DNA from: Verrucomicrobiales bacterium
GTDB lineage: Bacteria > Verrucomicrobiota > Verrucomicrobiia > Limisphaerales > J093
Direction: 5' to 3'
Assembly: GCA_015075445.1 (NCBI GenBank)
Contig: JABTUJ010000036.1
Location: 1-64,000 of the forward strand
Length of the DNA stretch: 64,000 nucleotides
Part shown: positions 58,611 through 64,000 of the stretch, in pieces
Position numbering within the stretch: the stretch's first letter is position 1
Layout of the letters: each line of letters starts with the position of its first letter
The notes under the pieces: model-generated
What the model saw: the letters and a program-made list of their open reading frames with translations, nothing else
Told to the model about the DNA's origin: nothing
Database searches by the model: none
Program-made: the position numbers and the translations under genes

Positions 58611-58860
58611 CGACTTCTTCGGGGATCGGATGGGGGATGATACCGCAATTCGCATCGCCCCGACAGAACGCCGGTGCACTTCGCGCATCGCCGCGGCGCC
58701 TCGCGCCGCCGGCATCTTGCTATTATGGCGGTCTCGCGCTGCGCTTGGCGCAGCGCTCCGCGGGACGCGGATGCGCAGCCCGCCTCGCCCCGGACCACTC
58801 GCCACCGACGCCGCACCGCCAGCGCGATTCCCGTTCAACATTCAACGTCCAATTGTCCGC

Positions 58861-59489
58861 CTACGAAACGACAGAAGCGCAGCCCGCCGCGGCGCGCGGC
58901 GCAACGCCTTGGCCAGCTTCAGCCCCCGCGGCCAGCATCTGAATCCCACCAGAAAGGAAACCCGTCGCGGCGGACGGCTCAGGCCAGGGCGAGCGGGATG
59001 GGGATGGTGGCGCCGGACCAGGAGGTCCGGGAAGACGGCCGCGGCGAGTGGGCGAGGCCACCGCTACCGCCACGGTCCAGGTGATCTCGTTCCGCAGGGG
59101 CCGCCCCTGCAGGGCGCGTTCCGCCACGAGGAACAAGACACCGCCCACGATCAGCGCCAGCGCGACGGGCACGACGGTTTCCGGCAACTCGAGCCCGAGT
59201 TGATCGAGCACGACGCCGCCCACGCCCGTCAGGGCGAAGGCGGCCAGCACCTTGAGGATGAAGTCCCGCGCGGCGGGGTCCCGATGGCACCGGGCCACCT
59301 GGCGGAGCCGGTCGGGAAAGAGCGGGATGACGGCCACCACGGCGCCGCTCTGGATGAAGATGTTGAACAAGTCGGCTCTGCCGCGGCAGCCAGCTGCGCG
59401 ATGAGCAGGTGGCCGGTGGAGGAGACCGGCAGGAACTCGGTGATTCCTTCGATGATTCCCAGTAGGACGATGGCTAGCCAGTCAGGCAC
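58861..59489 (-). pseudogene. uppP: Undecaprenyl-diphosphatase UppP, frameshifted and truncated
   Basis: Integral-membrane phosphatase recycling undecaprenyl pyrophosphate for cell-wall synthesis. From a GTG at 59489 (VPDWLAIVLLGIIEGITEFL) the N-terminal signature TEFLPVSSTGHLLI is present. The frame shifts around 59376, continues with FNIFIQSGAVVAVIPLFPDR and VLAAFALTGVGGVVLDQLGL, then shifts again near 59065, where the second signature SRSGATI is scattered over two frames. The last 60 or so residues are missing or unrecognisable. Multiple indels make it a pseudogene or a badly sequenced copy; an essential-type gene so broken suggests a second copy elsewhere. Confidence 0.72.
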
Positions 59490-59548
59490 CCGGCGTTTAG
59501 ACGCCAAGCGCGCCCGATTGGCAAGCGGTAACCGAACCAGAACCCAGG

Positions 59549-59714
59549 GGTCGGACCACGGCAAGCGTCTCGGGCAGAACTCCCTCAGGAGATTCTGCCG
59601 CCGCCGGCCCCCCTTGCGGCCAATTTTGAGGGCGGTTTTGTGTCGTAGCCGTAAACGAAAGCAATCCGTAGGAGGGTGCTCTCTACAGAAGCCAACGGAG
59701 ATAACGAAGGGCAG
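59549..59714. repeat. Repeat block R, copy 1
   Basis: A block beginning GTCGGACCACGGCAAGCG recurs with indels at 60851-60915 (partial) and 61635-61806. It ends with GAAGCCAACGGAGATAACGA. Copies 1 and 3 each precede a thuA-like 5' end, indicating a duplication that carried upstream sequence. In copy 1 about 180 bp of unrelated sequence (59715-59895) separates the block from the gene. Confidence 0.75.
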
Positions 59715-59922
59715 GCTGATACTTCGCTTCTGACATTTCGGCGATGATGCCTGGGGATGTTGACGGCAACATCCAAGTGCTTCTCAGGGGCTTCCGAGAT
59801 GGGCAGTACCGCCCGACAGGCGCCTGGGACGCGTCCGGCGGGCTGGTTGCGCCGCTGCGTTCGGCTTGAACAGGTCCTGGGGTGAGGGCAATCTGCGGGC
59901 CGAAGAAGCGCATCCACTCCCT

Positions 59923-60845
59923 ATGAAACCCAATTGTTACCTGCCGGCGTTCGCCCTGCCGTTGGTGCTGGCCGTACTTGGTGGCCCCACCGTCTCTTCC
60001 TACGCCGCCCCCGAGGCAACGAAAAAGAAGATCGTCTTCGTGCATGGGGCCGCGAGCCACGGTTACGGCGGACATGCCTACGGCCCCGCGTTTCGCATGC
60101 TGGCGCGCATCCTCAACGCAACGCCCGCGGTTTCTGCCGTGGTCGTCGGGACCAATCCTGACCTCTCCGTGCTGGAGACCGCGGATGCCATCGTCCTGGG
60201 CAGTGACGGCGGTGGGTTGGTGAAGAAGTTGGGCGACCGGTTGGAGCCGTTGATGACCCGGGGCGTCGGGTTGGCGTGCATTCACTACACCGTGGATCCC
60301 ACCGACCCGAAGGCGATCCAACGTCTTATCACCTGGATTGGCGGCGCCTACGAACAGCACTGGTCGGTCAACCCGTTCTGGGAAGCCGAGTTCAAGACCT
60401 TCCCCACTCATCCCGTCAGCCGCGGCCTCAAGCCGTTCAAGGCGAACGACGAGTGGTATTATCATATGCGCTTTGCCGCCGACACGAAGGGCCTGACGCC
60501 CATTCTCTCGGCCGTGCCGCCGGAGGCCACCCGCCAGGGTCCGACAGCCCGCACAGCGGAATGCTCATGTACGCGCCTGCCGGAGATGCCGGAGGTCGTG
60601 GCCTGGGTTTATGAACGGCCGGGCGGCTCCGGTTCACCGGCATGCACACGCACTGGACCTGGGCGCAGGACAGTTACCGCAAGTCGGTCCTCAACGCGCT
60701 GGTCTGGATTGCTGGAGCCGAAGTCCCCCCGACGGGGTGCCGTCGAAGACGCCCACCTCGAGGAACTTGATCCGACGGCATGCTGCGGCCTGCCGATTTC
60801 AACGCCGAGGCCACGCGGAAGCTGATCGAGTCGCTGAACCGGTGA
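59923..60845 (+). pseudogene. ThuA-like secreted protein with frameshifted C-terminus
   Basis: The ATG at 59923 starts a signal peptide (ALPLVLAVLGGPTVSSYA). The domain is ThuA-like/trehalose-utilisation type (class I glutamine-amidotransferase-like fold): KIVFVHGAASHGYGGHAY, IVLGSDGGG, GVGLACIHYTVDP and WSVNPFWEAEF. After residue about 205 the frame fails; GMHTHWTWAQDSYRKSVLNA is read in another frame, then PADFNAEATRKLIESLNR in a third, ending at TGA 60843-60845. At least three indels. Family members in Verrucomicrobiota act in extracellular sugar metabolism; the exact role is unproven. Confidence 0.75.
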
Positions 60846-60961
60846 ACCGCCGGGTCGGACCACGCGAAGCCGCTGGGGCAGAACTGGCTTGGGGTGATTC
60901 TGCCGCCTCTGGCCGCATTCTGTCATTTGACAGATGTGACTGATCGTCCCAGGTTCCACCC

Positions 60962-61198
60962 ATGCAGACGACGTTGCGCATCGACGATGAGATCTACCGG
61001 GCCGCCAAGGCCCAAGCGGTGAGCCGGGCGAGACGATCACCCGCTTCATCGAGCAGGCCTTGCGCGACGGCGTTCGCACGGACGGCGGTTACCCCCGAGG
61101 CGCGCGAGCGGGACCGCTTGATGGAGGCGCTGCTGAAACGCACGGCGCGTTTTCGGGTCGGGCCCAGGCCGACGCGGGAGGAGACGAATGCGCGGTAA
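60962..61198 (+). CDS. Ribbon-helix-helix antitoxin, VapB-like, with compensating indels
   Basis: MQTTLRIDDEIYRAAKAQAV is a ribbon-helix-helix DNA-binding antitoxin start. The expected continuation (GETITRFIEQALRDGVR) is read in the +1 frame between about 61027 and 61090; the original frame returns with EARERDRLMEALL and ends at TAA 61196-61198. Two opposite one-base indels would restore about 78 residues. The stop overlaps the toxin ATG (TAATG), typical of toxin-antitoxin pairs. Confidence 0.65.
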   Translation: MQTTLRIDDEIYRAAKAQAVSRARRSPASSSRPCATAFARTAVTPEARERDRLMEALLKRTARFRVGPRPTREETNAR

Positions 61199-61606
61199 TG
61201 CTTTCTGGACACCAACATCCTCGTATACGCCATCGAGGTCGGTGGCCCTGACCCGGCGAAGACCGCGGCGGCCCGGGCGCTGGTACGGCGGAGCGAGTTC
61301 TGTCTGTCGACGCAGGTGTTAGGTGAATTCTACCGTGCCGTGACCAGTCGGCGGCGCGCAGTTCCGCTGACTCATGGGGAGGCTCTCGCCTGGGTGCAGT
61401 TCTGGAAGCGCCACGACGTGCGTGCCATCACCGTGCCCCACGTGGACTTGGCCCTCGAGATCTGCGGACGCTTCCAGACGAGCTACTTCGATGCGCTCAT
61501 CCTGGCCGCCGCGCGGCTCGCTGGCTGTGCCACAGTGTACTCCGAAGACCTGGCGGCGGGCCAGGACTACGACGGCGTTTGCGTCGAGAATCCCTTGCCG
61601 GCCTGA
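61198..61606 (+). CDS. PIN-domain toxin, VapC-like, frameshifted at its start
   Basis: About 136 residues. FLDTNILVYAIEVGG carries the first PIN Asp, EFYRAVTSRR the conserved Glu, and TSYFDALILAAARLAGCATVYSEDL the third and fourth acidic residues. PIN toxins are RNases cutting tRNA, rRNA or mRNA. The ATG at 61198 overlaps the antitoxin stop, but the PIN frame starts one base out of step with it (ATG-C-TTT), so one indel right after the start is required. Without it the gene is not translated as written. Confidence 0.68.
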
Positions 61607-61634
61607 TCGATTCCCTCTGCTGGACGATAACCGC

Positions 61635-61806
61635 GGGGTCGGACCACGCGAAGCCGCTCGGGCAGAACTGGCTCGGGGTGATTCTGCTACCACTGGCCCC
61701 CCTTACGGCCGATTTTTGGGGCGATCTTCCGCTCGCAGGCCGTGGAGGAAAGCAATCCGTAGAAAGGTTCTCTCCACAGAAGCCAACGGAGATAACGAAG
61801 GGCGGG
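61635..61806. repeat. Repeat block R, copy 3
   Basis: The best preserved copy of the block found at 59549-59714, here followed after about 45 bp by a second thuA-like 5' end at 61853. Order block-then-ATG is shared with copy 1, pointing to duplication of the upstream region with the gene start. Confidence 0.72.
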
Positions 61807-61852
61807 CGAACACACCACGAGTCTGCGGATCGAAGAAGCGCATCCACTCCCT

Positions 61853-62010
61853 ATGAAACCCAATTGCTTCTTGCCGGTGTTCGTCCTGCCGTTGGTGCTG
61901 GCCGTGCTGGGTACCTCCACCGTCTCCTCCTGCGCCGCCCTCGAGGCGCCGAAGAAGAAGACCCTCATCGCGTCCGGGGCCGGCACGGTCAACTGTCTCA
62001 CGCCGCCGCT
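61853..62010 (+). pseudogene. 5' fragment of a second ThuA-like gene
   Basis: MKPNCFLPVFVLPLVLAVLG matches the signal peptide of the gene at 59923 (MKPNCYLPAFALPLVLAVLG). Similarity stops after about 45 residues (KKKTLIASGAG), and from about 62010 the sequence belongs to the opposite-strand DUF4058 gene. It is a truncated duplicate rather than a functional gene. Confidence 0.72.
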
Positions 62011-62035
62011 CTCCCGGACCGGTTCCTTCACAGGT

Positions 62036-62811
62036 TCAGCGCAAGCCCTGCGTGCGAAGAACCTGATCACCAAACCGCCTCTTCCGGCGGGAGGGGCGGC
62101 TGAAGTCGAGCCGGTAATCGAGCCGATGATACCGGCCCCGCTCATGGCATTGGTCAATCAGCGGCTGTGGGTCCAGCACGACATCGGCATCAGCTCGGGC
62201 GCAAAGAGAACCCGGATGACCAGCACCACGCAGGCGGACAGGATAGACCTCGTGCGCCGCGGGCTGCCAGTGCGAAGACGCACACCGCATAACTGGCGCC
62301 CGCCTGGTGGAGGACCTTCCGGATGCCTTCGCGAACACCCATGCGCCCTGCGTACCAGGTCGATTTCCACCAGGTTGGCCCTGCCGCTGATGAACGCGGC
62401 GTTTCCGACGGTAGCGGTCTCGCTCGTCAGATTCGAGTTTGTTGGTTGGGCTGAGCAGCTCCAGCACGCTAATCAGCCGGCCGGTGGCCTCGCGATCTCG
62501 ATCCAGCGTTCGGTCTTCGTCCACGAAGACCGGATCGGCGGTCGCGATCGTCGGGGGCGCGCGGCCACCTCAGCAGTGTCCGATTCCTTCAGGGTCCACG
62601 GTTCCCGCACCTGGACATCCGGCCGGTAGGGGGTTGCCTGCTCGCTGGCGTCGAACGTGATAATGGTTTCCTCCTCGGCACGCGCGATCAGATCCTGGGG
62701 CAGCCGTTCCTGCAATGCATCGCGGAGGTAGGCGATCAACATGGTATGTGCATCCCGCCACTGTTGCTCAAAGAAGGGGTTCATGCCGGGGAACGGGTTC
62801 TTCGTCGTCAT
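62036..62811 (-). pseudogene. DUF4058 family protein, frameshifted
   Basis: The start ATG at 62811 gives MTTKNPFPGMNPFFEQQWRD, the characteristic DUF4058 N-terminus (NPFPGMNP, family usually 250-260 residues). It continues with LPQDLIARAEEETIITFDAS in frame, then shifts near 62540; LISVLELLSPTNKLESDERD comes from the next frame, followed by further shifts after about 62400. The rest (to about 62036) is only partly readable. Function of DUF4058 is not established; the family is common in cyanobacteria and Planctomycetota/Verrucomicrobiota. Confidence 0.68.
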
Positions 62812-62843
62812 GCACGAAACGCTAGCAGGGTCGCACCCCTGAC

Positions 62844-63047
62844 TCAACGACTGAGCCAGTCTTGTATTTCTTCGCGATGCGTTTGGTTATCCCGGTTCCA
62901 CCTCCAGCGGACCTCGTCGCGGCGAAGGTCGAACAGGACGGCCAAGCTTGGCCCCAGCCAAGGCGTCGTCACCTGCTGGAGCCGGACGATCTTTCATCAA
63001 GCGCCGTACCGGCAGAAGGAGGGCGACGCGCAGCGCCTTCTGGAAAC
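62844..63047 (-). pseudogene. Possible C-terminal remnant of a sulfatase
   Basis: Minus-strand reading ending at the TCA at 62844-62846 gives KIVRLQQVTTPWLG, then LFDLRRDEVRWRWNRDNQTH and REEIQDWLSR, which resembles the LFDLxxDPxE ending of arylsulfatases. TGA codons precede it and no sulfatase core is present. It might also be chance; the assignment is tentative. Confidence 0.3.
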
Positions 63048-64000
63048 TCACGGCTGAACCAACCGATAGAACGCCGCCGCCTCGACTGGGGACAGCCACA
63101 GACTGCTGACCCCCTCGGAGTCAGGGACGTCCTGCCAGGCCGGATCCGACAGGCTCGCCGCGTGTTGGAGCCGGAGGCCTGGGGCTCCCACCCATGTCAG
63201 TCGCAGCCCATCGCCCTCGAGCACGGGCAAGGAGAGCACCAGTCGGGGTGTCATCTCGAGGATGCGCAGTCCTTCGCTTCCGGCGGCCACATAGAGCGTG
63301 TTGCCAACGACCTGAAGGCCCCGCACCTTGATACGTGCCGTTGCCACGCGCACCGGTCGGTCCGCTCGGCTGGTGTCAAAGACCTCGAGGAGAGAATCGT
63401 GGTCGGAGTCGCCATCGGTCCCCACGAAGGCCAGGTTGCCCGCGGCGGTCAGGTAGTGGGCCGGGAACTCCGTCGGCTGGCTGGCGACTTCAACGGGCGC
63501 CGAGGGGTCGCTCAAGTCGAGGAGGGTCAGCCCCTCATCACCCGCGGCCACATAGGCCCGCTGGCGGTCGAGGTGCACCCACTCCGTGCTCCTCCCACGG
63601 TTCCGCAGGCTCCCCAGGCGCCAGGTCCGATCGGAATGGCTGACATCGAAAAGGTCCCCATTACTCCCTTCAAACCACCCCTCGGCCAACGAGAGGTACT
63701 GCCCGGACAGGCTCAGCGAACGGCCGCCGGCTGGGTAGCCACCGATCGCAACCGGATTCGCCGGATTGCTCACGTCGAGCACTCTTAGCCCATTTAAGTC
63801 GTCGCCACAGGAACCACTCGTGGCCACATACGCGTGCTGACCCGCAACGGCCACGCCCGCGACCGAAGAACCACAATCGCCCCCGGTGCGCCAACGGCCC
63901 TGCATGATTGGCTGGGTGGGACTGCTCGCGTCGACCACAATCAGTTCGTATACGCGGGAGCCGCCGGTGGCCAAATAGACCTGAGTCCCCACCCCGCAGA
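63048..64000 (-). CDS. LVIVD-repeat secreted protein, C-terminal part, runs off the window
   Basis: At least 317 residues; the frame is still open at 64000, so the N-terminus lies outside. Repeated beta-propeller blades of LVIVD type: LRVLDVSNPANPVAIGGYPA, LTLLDLSDPSAPVEVASQPT and LEVFDTSRADRPVRVATARI, about 42-45 residues apart. The C-terminus has LRLTWVGAPGLRLQHAASLS and FYRLVQP, the same type of tail seen in the LamG-like and lamin-tail proteins of this window. Probably extracellular; role unknown. Confidence 0.85.
   Translation of the reverse strand, partial: CGVGTQVYLATGGSRVYELIVVDASSPTQPIMQGRWRTGGDCGSSVAGVAVAGQHAYVATSGSCGDDLNGLRVLDVSNPANPVAIGGYPAGGRSLSLSGQYLSLAEGWFEGSNGDLFDVSHSDRTWRLGSLRNRGRSTEWVHLDRQRAYVAAGDEGLTLLDLSDPSAPVEVASQPTEFPAHYLTAAGNLAFVGTDGDSDHDSLLEVFDTSRADRPVRVATARIKVRGLQVVGNTLYVAAGSEGLRILEMTPRLVLSLPVLEGDGLRLTWVGAPGLRLQHAASLSDPAWQDVPDSEGVSSLWLSPVEAAAFYRLVQP

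Overview
The window is a high-GC bacterial chromosome segment that looks like Verrucomicrobiota, most plausibly subdivision 3 (Limisphaerales). This is an inference. It rests on the large secreted proteins (LamG-like, lamin-tail, CBM9-like, FG-GAP/ASPIC-UnbV, LVIVD), the DUF2760-Hsp70-Hsp70 operon, a Rho factor with a Pro/Arg-rich N-terminal extension, and many short palindromic repeats between genes. There is no rRNA; one tRNA (Pro, anticodon CGG) is present. It is ordinary chromosome, not a phage or plasmid.

Layout. 1-7.8 kb: frameshifted clpB (-), then a phosphate-starvation unit (a five-repeat Pho-box-like array, a porin and a PstS-like binding protein), then an APH-type kinase next to a divergent enolase homologue. 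8-10.7 kb: tonB-exbB-exbD energy-transduction genes and a coiled-coil protein. 10.8-13.8 kb: tRNA-Pro, a protein kinase and a ClpP-fold membrane-type protease. 13.9-21.5 kb: a chaperone operon (DUF2760, Hsp70 A, Hsp70 B). Hsp70 A has an in-frame TGA. Hsp70 B is split by a decayed insertion sequence that encodes a DruA-like (DUF4338) domain joined to a DDE transposase; collapsing its 24-bp flanking direct repeats restores the Hsp70 B frame. 21.6-28.5 kb: two divergent secreted giants. 28.6-38.6 kb: tandem GDP-mannose dehydratase homologues, serS-glgA, a pseudouridine synthase-methyltransferase fusion, and a CBM9-like protein with an internal 1.3-kb tandem duplication. 38.7-44.6 kb: a double-module UnbV protein and rho. 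44.7-58.6 kb: mainly housekeeping genes (DUF309, yggS, trpS, rlmI-like, Gfo/Idh/MocA, VIT-VWA, sixA, monoheme DUF3365, a second UnbV protein, pyrG). 58.8-63 kb: a rough region of broken genes (uppP, thuA, a PIN toxin-antitoxin pair, a thuA 5' copy, DUF4058) mixed with duplicated blocks. The right edge cuts an LVIVD-repeat protein.

A recurring feature is genes that are convincing along their whole length but carry one or a few small indels (clpB, the pseudouridine synthase fusion, CBM9, uppP, thuA, the PIN pair, DUF4058) or a single in-frame stop (Hsp70 A, the lamin-tail protein). The indels cluster in patches (17.6-19.8, 37.2-38.0, 58.8-59.5 and 60.5-62.8 kb). Some are therefore likely to be assembly or homopolymer errors, others real decay; raw reads are needed to separate the two.

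The strongest leads are the DruA-DDE element inside Hsp70 B, the Pho-box array, the enolase-like/kinase pair, the pseudouridine synthase-methyltransferase fusion, and the second GDP-mannose dehydratase homologue that lacks the catalytic lysine.
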